Shown one piece after another: positions 38,501 through 47,863 of a stretch of DNA of 64,000 nucleotides. The notes beneath the pieces were generated by a model. The model was not told the DNA's origin. It worked only from the letters and a program-made list of their open reading frames with translations, and searched no databases. Numbering within the stretch: position 1 is the first letter of the stretch; each line of letters begins with the position of its first letter. The stretch spans positions 2,542,001 through 2,606,000 of the forward strand of contig OX337233.1 of the NCBI GenBank assembly GCA_946965045.2, in the 5' to 3' direction. Made by a program: the position numbers and the translations under genes. This DNA comes from Epithemia pelagica. Its lineage: Eukaryota; Bacillariophyta; Bacillariophyceae; Surirellales; Surirellaceae.

Positions 38501-41500
38501 GTTTGTACGGCTTCTCGCCTCCAGCTTCAATGGCAGCTTTCAAGGCAGCCACCTTCTCTGACCACTTTTGGTTATCTATGCGAGTTGGGTACTCCGTTTT
38601 CGGAAGAGCTGCTATTAAATTCACCGCGGGCCGTGCAGCATATCTTTGAGCTTCAAGCTCCGCGGTGCTAGGCCGCAGAGAACTGGGATCTCCTGATTCC
38701 CCGCTACCATCACCACTATCATTTCCAGATGCACTGCGCAAGCGTCGGAGAGGTGGTGAAGCATCTGGTTGTTTTGCTAGAAGGCCATCGAGTTCAGATA
38801 CTTGTGCGCTTTTCATCTGGTCAATAATTTTTTGAAACGAGCCTTTTGATAACGCCCGACAAAGTTCAGCCATAATCATGAGACCAATTTCCCTCACTTT
38901 AACGTTCGGATTGGACAAGATCTGAGGAATGGCGGATTCCACGGCATTAAGTGGAAGGACGCTGACACCAAATTCTACGCAGGCAGAATGGACAAGCGAT
39001 CCAGATGCCAAGACAACTTTGGGCTTCTTTGATTTCAGGCCTTCCGTCAACAGAATTTCAATAACTGCATGAGCCGAAGATGTTCCCTCTACTCCGACTT
39101 CCATGAGCTTAAGCGCAAGATCGGAAGCGAGCTTAAGCGTAGATGGTCTCGAAGATAACCCGTTCTTTTTGACCAAGGACATTGAGATCATGGCAGCTTG
39201 TTCGGCCTCCCCAGCTTTTCGACAATACTCTGCGTAAGTTATCAAGAATTCCAAGGCCTTGTCCAGAGCTCCAACGTTGGTGTCTTCGGCCATTTTCGCA
39301 ACCATTCCATCAAGATTTTCCATGACTTCATCACTGTCAACCTTCCCGATAGAGTCTTCATCGCTTGACAAACTCTTTAGTTTTCTGTTCAGAAGTTCGT
39401 AGGATTGAACTCGCAATTTCCAGTCTTTGCTGACAAGAGCAGAAGGCAAGGTTTCTTCCGTTACTTCTTCTTCCGAATCAGGCGCACTTCCAGAAGATGG
39501 AAAGGGTGACGGGGATGGAGGAGCCTTTGTCACAACAGGAGATTGTCTCTGCATTGGCACCTCGGGTCGTTTGTCGACCACCGCCTCCTCGCGGTCATCT
39601 CCTGCATCAAATCGATTTGATGCAGATCCAGCCGAGATGGCACGGAGCTCCGCCAACAATTCGGCATCTTCAGCTGCGCCCCCACGATCTCCATTAAAGG
39701 TATTTGGAAGAGACGATTTCAATCCATATCCGGCACTTTCGTTTGTGGATTGAGCAGGTTCAGGGGCAGTTTGAGCATTGGATTCGGACGAACTTTTCCG
39801 TTTCCACGGCGGTGTAGAATCGCGTTTGTTTCGGCCCACACTCTTTTTTACCGCCACTGGCGACTGTCGTGGCATGGGTGCTGTCGAAGGTTTGTCGGCT
39901 GGCTCGTCTGGTTGGTCGTCTCCGGAAGCAAAGCGACTTGCTGACGACCCAGCCGAAATGGCACGGAGCTCCGCCAACAATTCCGCATCTTCGGCCGCTC
40001 CTCCACGATCCCCACTAAACGTATTAGGCAGGCTGGATTTTAATCCAAATCCTGCACTTTCATTGGCAGGCATGACATCTGCCGATTCTTTGTCCTCAGT
40101 GGCAACAGGTTGTGAAGCTGGCTGCGCGTTCGATTTGGTCGAGCTCTTGCGCTTCCACGGCGGTGTAGAATCACGCTTGTTGCGGCCCGCCGGTTTCTTT
40201 GCCGCTACCGGAGACTGTCGTTGCATCGGAGCCTCTGGCTGTTTTTCCACCACCGTTTCTGGTTGGTCATCTTCGGAAGCAAAGCGACTTGCCGAAGAGC
40301 CAGCCGAAATGGCACGGAGCTCTGCCAAAAGTTCTTCATCTTCGGCTGCGCCGCCACGATCTCCATTAAAGGTATTTGGAAGGCTTGATTTCAGTCCATA
40401 TCCGGCACTCTCGTTGGAAGGCATAACATCTGGTGCCTTGGATGACTCAGTGGACGCTCTGCTGGTGCCCGAGTGTTGGTTGGAATTTTTGCGTTTCCAC
40501 GGAGGTGTCGAATCGCGTCGCGACCGCGAGGCTGGACCCGCACGCAAAGTCTGTTCCCGAGACTCAACCGGAGGCTTGTCATCCTCGTCGTCACCGAATC
40601 GGCCCGCTGCTCCCGAGGAGGATGAAATAGCTTGCAATTCGGCAAGAAGCTCGGCGTCCTCTGCTGCTCCACCACGGTCGCCATTAAAAGTCTTTGGTAA
40701 CGACGATTGGATGGGACCACTTTCTCTGGAAACGCTCTCTTCTTTGTTTGATTTATTGAAGCCGGACGACGACCTCGATGCTCCTGGACTTGCCCGGGCA
40801 GCGATATATCCTGGTTCATCGTCATTATTGTCATCCTCGGACACAAAACGATCTGATTTGTTGGAAATGGCTCGAAGCTCTGCCAAGAGCTCTGCATCCT
40901 CTGCTGCGCCACCTCGTTCACCCGTAAAAGTGTTGGGAAGACTTGACTTGATGCCACCGTGAGTAGTCCTCTTGTTTGTACCAGGACTTTGTGGGGGTTG
41001 CGCTGGGCTTCGACCAGGGGAAGCAGCACTCGTCGACTTTTGGGGAGTCGATGATCTCTTTGTAGAGCCATTTTTCCTCTTCCATGGGGGTGTTTCGTTG
41101 GGATCTCGTTTAGACTTTGGGCGAGGTGGTGATCGTTCCGGTGCTGCAGCTGGAATCTCCGCAGTCTGATTCTCGTCCTCATCGGATTGGAAGCGACCGG
41201 CACTTGCAGATTTGTCGGAAATAGCTCGCAGCTCTGCCAACAGTTCTTCATCTTCAGCTGCTCCACCTCGATCTCCTGTAAAGGTGTTTGGTAAGCTTGA
41301 CTTGATACCTCCTGTAGCACTGTTTTTGGCAGGGGAAGCCACGACCACCACGTCGTCTTGCTGTCCCTTGTTGTTTCTGTTGGACGCGCTTTTTCGTTTC
41401 CATGGTGGTGTCCCTCGTGTTTCCCGCTTGGACGATGTACGAGATGGCGGCGGAGGTTCTGGCGCATCTTGTACAACCGTTGTTGTTGCGTGTATCGGCT

Positions 41501-42332
41501 CCTCAGCTCCTTCGTCCGATGCAAACCGATCCGAAGCACCCGATTTCGCAGATATGGCTCGCAGCTCCGCCAAGAGCTCGGCGTCTTCAGCCGCTCCACC
41601 ACGATCTCCACTGAAAGTACTAGGAAGGTTAGATTTTATTCCATAGCCTTGCTCTTCGTTTGCAGAAGTGGCCTCCAATCCGCTCGATAGTGGGACGGCA
41701 TCTTCTTCCTCCGATCGGAATCGATCGGCGGCACCCGACTGTGACGAAATCTTTCGAAGCTCGGCCAAGAGTTCGGCATCTTCCGCGGGACCTCCGCGAT
41801 CACCCTGGAAGGTAGAAGGGAGGTTCGACTTGATACCCTGGCCTCCTTGGGGCGCCGGGGAAGGCGATCGTTGTTTCAAGTCGGATTTGCGGCGTTCGGT
41901 TTCGACTCGATCGACCACAGCAGCAGGAGGTTTGCGATTGCGACCAGCCGAAGTGGGAGGCGTCTGTGGCTTTTTGGCACCTGCCTTCATGGGAGGTGTA
42001 CGACTTCCGGCCGGTGATCGACGAGAGGTGGCAGGGGACGGAGCACGACGTACGGGTGTCGTTGTCTTGTTGGTTCTCGTCGTGGCAGGCGATGGTGTTC
42101 GTGTTCTACCCCCTGCAGGGGAGGCTTGTCGAGAAGGATGCTTCACGATAGAACCCGATGGGTCCTTTCGTGACGGAGTAGATGACTTCTTGGTTGCATT
42201 ATTTGTAGTGACAGTATTTTTTTCAGGCTCCTTTGTGAGATCGTCGTCGTCGTAGTCGTCGAACCGGGATGTCGCCGAACGATTGGAGATGGCTTTCAAT
42301 TCTGCCAGCAGAGCTGCTTCGTCTTCGTCCAT
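32599..42332 (-). CDS. XMAP215/Dis1-type TOG-array microtubule regulator with repetitive N-terminus
   Basis: 3,224 residues, ATG at 42332. The single intron is 34016-34074 (59 bp, donor GTAAGA, acceptor CGAAG), which removes the TAA after SVLISHLI and keeps phase into SVIRFSLS. Residues 1-925 are disordered and built of nine copies of an ELLAELRAIS motif. About 940-2350 are HEAT/TOG arrays: DWKLRVQSYELLNRKLKSL, LSNPNVKVREIGLMIM, QKWSEKVAALKAAIEAG, SSKWTLKNDAIKTLSGFI, GKAAWKMRKEAIEEVS. Basic Ser-rich linkers separate them. A conserved C-terminal helical region follows, with a terminal basic tail ending NLRARLEAVK. These proteins bind tubulin and speed plus-end growth. Typical members are about 2,000 residues, so the excess is the N-terminal repeat. 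I assign the family on TOG pattern; CLASP is the alternative. Confidence 0.85.
39590..42332 (-). repeat. Coding repeat array: nine copies of a PAEDAELLAELRAIS-type motif
   Basis: Eight full units share the order G[IL]KSSLPNTF, GDRGGAAED, then ELLAELRAIS, a Ser/Gly spacer and RF plus acidic residues. A ninth half unit opens the protein (DEAALLAELKAISNRS). Five basic TPPWKRK blocks sit between units. Neighbouring units differ at many synonymous positions, so they are not recent copies. Confidence 0.9.
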
Positions 42333-42743
42333 CTTTCGCAACTGTTGGCTGAATCACCGATGCCAACGACACGGGATCGTAATAGGACACGGCACAAACG
42401 GATGTAACAGCGACAATCAAATAATGGAGGATGTTCCAAACTTCACACACTTGTGCTTCTCTGCTTTCGCCCTCGTCGTCTTTGCCCACTGTCACTCTGT
42501 GTGACACCGAAATCTCGCAATCGCTCCACCTGATGGGTTGGCGTGCGCGGCAAAGAGGAGGAGGACGGGTAAAAAGCTGTTTAATCGAAGGAGAAATGAG
42601 CCGATCCGTCAATGGCCCGCGCTTCGACTCCGCACTAAAATCCTTAACCCTATACAGCAACAACATCATCAACAAAATGGACGAACGACGATGGACTTTG
42701 TCCTCTCCAGTACGACCTTGACACAAACTTCATTGACACAAAA
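42333..42743. promoter_or_regulatory. Divergent promoter region
   Basis: 411 bp between outward-facing genes. It contains the 19-mer AAAATCCTTAACCCTATAC at 42637-42655, also found upstream of another gene at 44396-44414. Confidence 0.4.
42637..42655 (+). promoter_or_regulatory. Shared upstream 19-mer, telo-box-like
   Basis: AAAATCCTTAACCCTATAC, 89 bp before the ATG at 42744; identical to 44396-44414. The AACCCTA core resembles plant telo-boxes that mark ribosomal-protein and replication genes. A regulatory role is inference. Confidence 0.4.
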
Positions 42744-43328
42744 ATGGCTACCCCTACAGAACAGTCTACGCATACATTGCTAGACTCCTCCAAGGTAGCG
42801 GCTACACCAGACATCAATACTCCTGTTGGAGAAGAGAAAACAGCAACATCCGATTCGGACCCGCCCCGGGAATATCCATTGCCCTCCACTACGAGCAGCG
42901 TATCGGATTCTTTGTTGTCCGGTGACAAAGAAGCCGCGGTGCGCCATGCCGAGATGGAGGGTTATCTTGCGTCGCAGCAGGAACCAGAAACTAAGAAACA
43001 ACGCCGATCGACGCAAAAGAAGAAGAAGAAGAAGAAGGTTCCTACAGAAAACCACCTTAAACTACGAAGCCTCATCGACGCCTATGGTGATTGGGAGGAA
43101 AAGCTTAAGGACAAGCTTCGAAAGTCGGAATTCTGCTTGTGTGTGGGGATTGTCATGAAGTACGCCACTGAAGATACCTATCCCAACGACGATCCTGATG
43201 AGAACCCAGAGCATATGCTCTTGGCCCGTCCAGGATGGGAGCTCTTTCGTGCATACAAGAAGTTTGCGGACAAACATCCAGAGTGCAGCAATCAGACAAA
43301 GCACAGCGGAGAGTGGGAAATGCAGTGA
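42744..43328 (+). CDS. Uncharacterised charged protein
   Basis: 194 residues from the ATG at 42744. I recognise no family. Residues 1-65 are disordered, Ser/Thr/Pro-rich. At about 78-98 there is a strong basic block (KKQRRSTQKKKKKKK) that could be a nuclear signal. The C-terminal 95 residues look folded: LKLRSLIDAYGDWEEKLKDK, then SEFCLCVGIVMKYATED, and PGWELFRAYKKFADKHPEC, with three Cys. A 110-bp gap separates it from the REEP gene on the same strand; a spliced fusion is not supported because no donor fits. Confidence 0.65.
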   Translation: MATPTEQSTHTLLDSSKVAATPDINTPVGEEKTATSDSDPPREYPLPSTTSSVSDSLLSGDKEAAVRHAEMEGYLASQQEPETKKQRRSTQKKKKKKKVPTENHLKLRSLIDAYGDWEEKLKDKLRKSEFCLCVGIVMKYATEDTYPNDDPDENPEHMLLARPGWELFRAYKKFADKHPECSNQTKHSGEWEMQ

Positions 43329-43438
43329 TCATTTTTGCTATCACCAATAGCCCGCCATTATATATGAATACAAAAAGGCAAATGTTGTAACGCCACTGTG
43401 CTCGCCAACAACCCCATGAAGACCTTGGATAAATTTTC

Positions 43439-43777
43439 ATGGATGTTTCAGACTCTGTGATCGGGTTAGTTTACCCTGCAATTCGGACTGTTCGGGCAAT
43501 CGAAATGAAGCACAACGCAAACGATGTGCTGTGGCTTTCGTATTGGATTGTATTTTCGGTTTTCATCGTCATCGAAAACTTCACAGACTTTCTTCTCTAC
43601 TGGATCCCCTTTTACTATGCCTTTAAGACGGCGTTTTTCTTGTGGGCATTCCTTCCTCAAACAAGTGGCGCTAAGGACCTGGTGAAGAAGAGTCAGTCAC
43701 GCATTGATGCCGCCGTAGCAGACGCTAAGAAAGAAACCGCGAGCTCCATCGCAGCCGATGATAAGAAGGATTCGTAG
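43439..43777 (+). CDS. REEP/HVA22/TB2-DP1 family ER membrane-shaping protein
   Basis: These proteins insert hairpins into ER membrane and stabilise tubular curvature. The 112-residue product from the ATG at 43439 shows the family pattern throughout: GLVYPAIRTVRAIE, the polar loop MKHNANDVLWLSYWIVF, the second hairpin FIVIENFTDFLLYWIPFYY and FKTAFFLWAFLPQTSGAK, then an amphipathic C-terminal helix and a charged tail. It starts directly at the first YP-containing hairpin, similar to the short REEP1-4 class rather than REEP5/6. Just after the ATG there is a TTTCAG that could also act as a splice acceptor, so a longer N-terminus is possible but not needed. Confidence 0.88.
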   Translation: MDVSDSVIGLVYPAIRTVRAIEMKHNANDVLWLSYWIVFSVFIVIENFTDFLLYWIPFYYAFKTAFFLWAFLPQTSGAKDLVKKSQSRIDAAVADAKKETASSIAADDKKDS

Positions 43778-44643
43778 GGTGCGCATGGGAAGTGTTCGCA
43801 TGAAGTCGAGTGCAGCACGTAAAAGTAGTTGTTCTTGCCATGCTCAGGTTTTCTTTGATTCGTCCCGATTCCTACCCCACGCATGTCATGTCATGTGATA
43901 CTGCTGCCGCGGCGAATCGGCTTGCTACGGTAGATCAATAGTACTTCCCATAGCGTCTGGCACTGTGGTAGCTTCCCTCCTCCATCGTTTTCGGGTCAAT
44001 CGAAGGCCCAGAGAACAAACAGATGATAAAAAGTCCACCATCGATCATATTCAGCATTAGCTTCAATTTTTCTACCCCTGCTCAGACTCTTCCTCGAGAT
44101 CATAGTACTCAAGCCATGCTTTGGAAGAGACCCAATGACCAAGAAGAGGGGAAAGACCATGTTTGCGTCGTAGGGATCTCGTGATGGCTTCGGAAACATC
44201 AATTCCTGAGCTCATTTCAGCAAAGTAATTTCACAAGATGGCATCAATGTGTTCCTTATAAAGTTGTCTTGCTCTCTATTATATTTTGTGCAGTTACTTT
44301 TGACTACGGGACTCGCAATCAACATTGGAAGACGGCCATGGTCATTGCGAAAGAAAATGTGAGGGGAATCACCGTGAAATTTGAAAATCTATGATAAAAT
44401 CCTTAACCCTATACGGCCCCTTAGCATTTGGAATTTGGACGGCCTTAGTCACTCGAGGACGAGGACGGAGAGACTACCTCCACCCCCAATGGACTTTGGG
44501 GGAGATTCCACTGCTGCCCCCGACTGGAATCTCTGCGAACTTTCTCATTCTTCACACGTTGTTCCTAGAACACATCAGTCCGAGATCTTTGTTAACCTGA
44601 AGCAACAATCATTCCAATCAACAATCCCAAAGACTGAGCAACA
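43778..44643. other. Intergenic region, 866 bp
   Basis: No gene recognised. It includes the TATG-rich text ATGTCATGTCATGTG near 43883-43897 and the shared 19-mer at 44396-44414. Open frames are short and without recognisable content. Confidence 0.4.
44396..44414 (+). promoter_or_regulatory. Second copy of the telo-box-like 19-mer
   Basis: AAAATCCTTAACCCTATAC, identical to 42637-42655; 230 bp before the ATG at 44644, on the same strand as that gene. Confidence 0.4.
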
Positions 44644-45126
44644 ATGGGTGTGAATGTTATAGCCACAAGCTTGATGCCAATTTCTCAGATTGCGGCATGG
44701 TTTGCCCTTTCCAAGACGGACAGTGCCAGCGACCCGACAAAAGCGCTCTACTTGACGCTGGGTGCCACGGCGGCCTTTTATTGTGCATGGGCCTTGTTCA
44801 ACGTGTTTGTCGAAAATGATACGAATGAACTGGGACATTACACAATGGGACTTGCTGCGATTGGCTGCTTTTGTCAATCCAAGTATGTTTCTCTGGCCGG
44901 TATTGGTCTCGTCATTCTCAATTTCATCCTGGCTCTCTGTTTGGTCTTTGGTATGAGCGCGGCGGATCTGGCTCATGCCGCCAAAGATTCGGATACATGG
45001 GCAGGAATTGCATGGTCATGGATTTTCCGTGCCTTTGCCATTTCCAGTACGGTCTTTTGGTGTTTTGCGTTTCACAAGGTTTTGAAAACTGACTCTACGA
45101 GCAGGGCTCCGTACCAAGCAGTATAG
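44644..45126 (+). CDS. Small four-TM membrane protein
   Basis: 160 residues from the ATG at 44644 (ACAATGG context). No family recognised. Four hydrophobic segments: about 4-22, 37-57 (LTLGATAAFYCAWALFNVFV), 68-105 (several short helices around YVSLAGIGLVILNFILALCL) and 122-145 (WSWIFRAFAISSTVFWCFAF). The C-terminus is short and polar (KTDSTSRAPYQAV). No signal peptide cleavage site or transporter motif. The size and layout recall tetraspan adaptor proteins, without enough to name one. Confidence 0.7.
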   Translation: MGVNVIATSLMPISQIAAWFALSKTDSASDPTKALYLTLGATAAFYCAWALFNVFVENDTNELGHYTMGLAAIGCFCQSKYVSLAGIGLVILNFILALCLVFGMSAADLAHAAKDSDTWAGIAWSWIFRAFAISSTVFWCFAFHKVLKTDSTSRAPYQAV

Positions 45127-45666
45127 GTAGCTACCTATTTGTACTCTGGGTTCTTGGATATGACTTGATCTTTATTCCATCTCAATAACACCATCTCATC
45201 TCAACGAAATACATGACTAAACCACCCCTTTCTCGAACATAATCTTGTGAGGCACCCAGCTTTGGGAACTGAGATAGTTTATTTGCGCATGGATAACATA
45301 ACGGCAAAGGTTATACTTCTTGTGGCTATTCCGCTCTGAAGCTGCTGTAAACATAATTGCATCTTGTCTCAGTTTGACAATTACAGGTTTTATGAATGTT
45401 TCGTAGTCATTTTGATTTTGTTCGAATGCTTGTATTGCCATGGGATAAGCATGTGATTGCGTTCGTGTTTTGCAATAGTGGGCCTAAAGGTTTGTTTGCA
45501 AGGGATTCACTGAGCGGGGAACTCCTTAGGATATGATTCCCACATTTGGCAATCACTTTGTAAGCACTTTGTATGACTTTTGTCTGACAAGTCAGATACA
45601 TGACAAATATAAGGTGCAAAGTAAAGCGTCTCTGCTTCCCTGCCTTGAGTGACCATAGTCGTCTGA
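45127..45666. other. Convergent 3' intergenic region
   Basis: 540 bp between the ends of the four-TM gene and the FAD enzyme gene. AT-rich, no repeat or RNA gene noticed. Confidence 0.4.
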
Positions 45667-47538
45667 CTACCTGACACTGTTGCCTCGGCGTACGACCGAC
45701 GGGCTTCGAGGGATCCCACTGCCCGGCAAGACCCTTCGGGCGATGGACGCGATCAGGCGCAGTGTTCCCAATTGTTTTGTATCTTCCGCGGCAGGTATGA
45801 CATCAATGTTGCCAGACCCGGACAGCCCAAAATCTTGGCCCAACGCTTTGGCAGCCTGTCTTCCAGTCACCACAGCTTTTTCCGTGCTCCAGGATGCATG
45901 GCCAGTTCGGTCCACCCAATCTACACACGCATACAGTCCTTTTTGCAACCGCACAGGAGGCGACCAATCGGCGGAACCCACGCAAAAATGAGAAACCGCA
46001 TCTCTGGCGCGAAAGACTGAAGAGTCCAACACTCCCAATTGGCCTGGAAGTAGCTTGGCGTCCAACGCTGCAATTATTGCGGTTAGGGCAATGTCGAGAA
46101 CTTCTTCATCCTCCTTGTCCGCCAAATCACCGGCACGGAAAAAGTCAATTTCAAAGGCGCCAATGGCATCTTCCTTGTCCGAAGGCACGCGATATTCATC
46201 CTGTAACCTCGACAAATCGTAGACACAAAACCCAGTTTCCACCAAAGCAGGAATGTTCCCAATGCCAGCTCCACAGACAACCACAGGTGACTCCTTCATG
46301 TGCTCTGAGATGCGATCTCCTGTTGTCTTATCCACAAAAATCCGAACCGCGACACAAGTGATACCCCTCAAATTTTTCCACTTGCCAGTAATACTTTCCA
46401 AGGCTTGCAATGGAGGACAGGATTGCACAAGACGACCAGCTGTGGTGGCACCGACAGCCAGGACTACGGCATCACATGCGATTGGGTCCATGGTTTCGTC
46501 GCTCAACATGACCAGAAACGGTTTTCCGTTGGATGAGGAGGATTCAATTGCTGTCACTTTGGACTTTCCCCGAATATCTACGTTGCCAGCTTTCTGAAGG
46601 TATGTGACCCATGGATTGAATATTCGTTCCGTGATGCTTCCTCGACACCAGCGAACATCAAATGCCCCACGCGTTTGTAAGGCAAACACATGGAAACAGG
46701 AGAGTGCCGCTGCAGCAGAGCAATCCCAGCCAGGTGCCATTGGAAGAACATGGAGTATGGGAGACACAAGTTCGCGATACAAGCTTGGCGAGAGACCAGC
46801 TACTTGTCGAAACAGATTGTCAGCTGATATTTTGTCGTAGCGCAACCAGGATTCACGGTCTTCCTGTCCAAAGTCTACCCAAGGACCTAGTAACCCCAAA
46901 CCTGTCACACGGTCGGCAATGCTCAGTCGAGAGTCATCTTCAAATTCTGCAAGTAACGCAAGATCCAATGGAGGTCGAAGAACGGGAGCCAGAGTTTCCA
47001 GAAGTTTGTCGGGGTTTGGGAGCAAAGCCACTAGACTGGAAAGTGATGGTAGCGTCTCAGAAGCTTCGTCCAGGTCTTGTCCAAGGACAGGAGCGACGGC
47101 CACCTTTCCTTCAGACGACACAAGAGTTGAAGGGGTGAATGGCGTCAATTCATCATCGAGTTCTAATCCGATTCGTTCCATGGCGGCAAATGTGTTTCGA
47201 TATTCCCTCCAAAAGCCGTGTATGCCCGCTTCCACGGATCGATTCAGCAAGGGAGTCCTCCATCCTCCTGCAAGACCACCAGGCCCTCGAGGAGAAGCGT
47301 CGAGAAGATGCACTTGCACATTTTCTCCCAGTGTCGATACTGCGTCGGCGGCACTGAAACCAGCCCAACCTCCGCCAATGACGACCACAGAGACTGCCTC
47401 GGACGACGAGGATGCCAGATCAATAGATAAGCTTTCTCGGAGGTATCTGCGTCTCTCGATTGCCGTATGAAGAAACGCTCCCACTGGAAAAGCAAGGCAA
47501 ACCCACAAGAAGTGTAACGATGACCTCCAGCCCGCCAT
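45667..47538 (-). CDS. Plastid-type FAD amine oxidase / carotenoid-desaturase-like enzyme
   Basis: 623 residues from the ATG at 47538. A signal peptide (about 1-22) ends VGAFLH, a diatom-style plastid junction, with a short basic transit-like stretch after it. The dinucleotide fold follows at about 48-90: VVVIGGGWAGFSAA, an acidic end to strand 2 (LLDA) and GPGGLAGGW. The segment EAGIHGFWREYRN is close to zeta-carotene desaturase and relatives. The C-terminal FAD contact is GLYACVDWVDRTGHASWSTE with the usual ATG-like helix after it (KAVVTGRQAA). It is therefore in the phytoene/zeta-carotene desaturase clan, but the substrate could differ. Tandem on the minus strand with the exonuclease-like gene behind it. 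Confidence 0.82.
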   Translation of the reverse strand: MAGWRSSLHFLWVCLAFPVGAFLHTAIERRRYLRESLSIDLASSSSEAVSVVVIGGGWAGFSAADAVSTLGENVQVHLLDASPRGPGGLAGGWRTPLLNRSVEAGIHGFWREYRNTFAAMERIGLELDDELTPFTPSTLVSSEGKVAVAPVLGQDLDEASETLPSLSSLVALLPNPDKLLETLAPVLRPPLDLALLAEFEDDSRLSIADRVTGLGLLGPWVDFGQEDRESWLRYDKISADNLFRQVAGLSPSLYRELVSPILHVLPMAPGWDCSAAAALSCFHVFALQTRGAFDVRWCRGSITERIFNPWVTYLQKAGNVDIRGKSKVTAIESSSSNGKPFLVMLSDETMDPIACDAVVLAVGATTAGRLVQSCPPLQALESITGKWKNLRGITCVAVRIFVDKTTGDRISEHMKESPVVVCGAGIGNIPALVETGFCVYDLSRLQDEYRVPSDKEDAIGAFEIDFFRAGDLADKEDEEVLDIALTAIIAALDAKLLPGQLGVLDSSVFRARDAVSHFCVGSADWSPPVRLQKGLYACVDWVDRTGHASWSTEKAVVTGRQAAKALGQDFGLSGSGNIDVIPAAEDTKQLGTLRLIASIARRVLPGSGIPRSPSVVRRGNSVR

Positions 47539-47863
47539 TGTAACGATTATTTTATGTCTCACCCATTCTTGTCGACACCCTCACCCCCTCCCCTCTCCAT
47601 CATATCCCCAAACCTTATCTTCAATCTATGGAAAACTATGTAGACTACCTACTCCCAAATCCGAAAGGAAAATGGTCTACTGTTGCAGTTGCAATGGGTT
47701 CCAATGAAAACAAAGATCCAAATCGTATTTTGCAGCATTGCATAGCTATTAGCTTAAGGGGGAAGGATGGTATGGGTTTGTGATGTTTTGAGATCCAATA
47801 CCACAACTAGGTATGCGCTTTACTGAAGTAGCCGAAACGATGGCTTCGAAGCAGGGCGTCCGC
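47539..47863. other. Intergenic region, 325 bp
   Basis: Between tandem minus-strand genes; contains the FAD enzyme's promoter and the exonuclease-like gene's 3' end. Pyrimidine-rich at 47570-47600. Nothing else seen. Confidence 0.35.

Noticed and set aside
39778-40962. Long plus-strand frame (394 codons) opposite the TOG gene
   Set aside because: It mirrors the repeated coding units of the minus-strand gene; its own repeats are just reverse-complement images, and no domain is present.
40391-41611. 406-codon minus-strand frame inside the TOG gene in another frame
   Set aside because: Shadow of the repeat array; the main frame has the recognisable motifs and TOG domains.
43328-43439. Possible splice fusion of the lysine-rich protein with the REEP protein
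   Set aside because: No donor keeps a sensible frame and the REEP ORF already begins like short REEP1-4 proteins.
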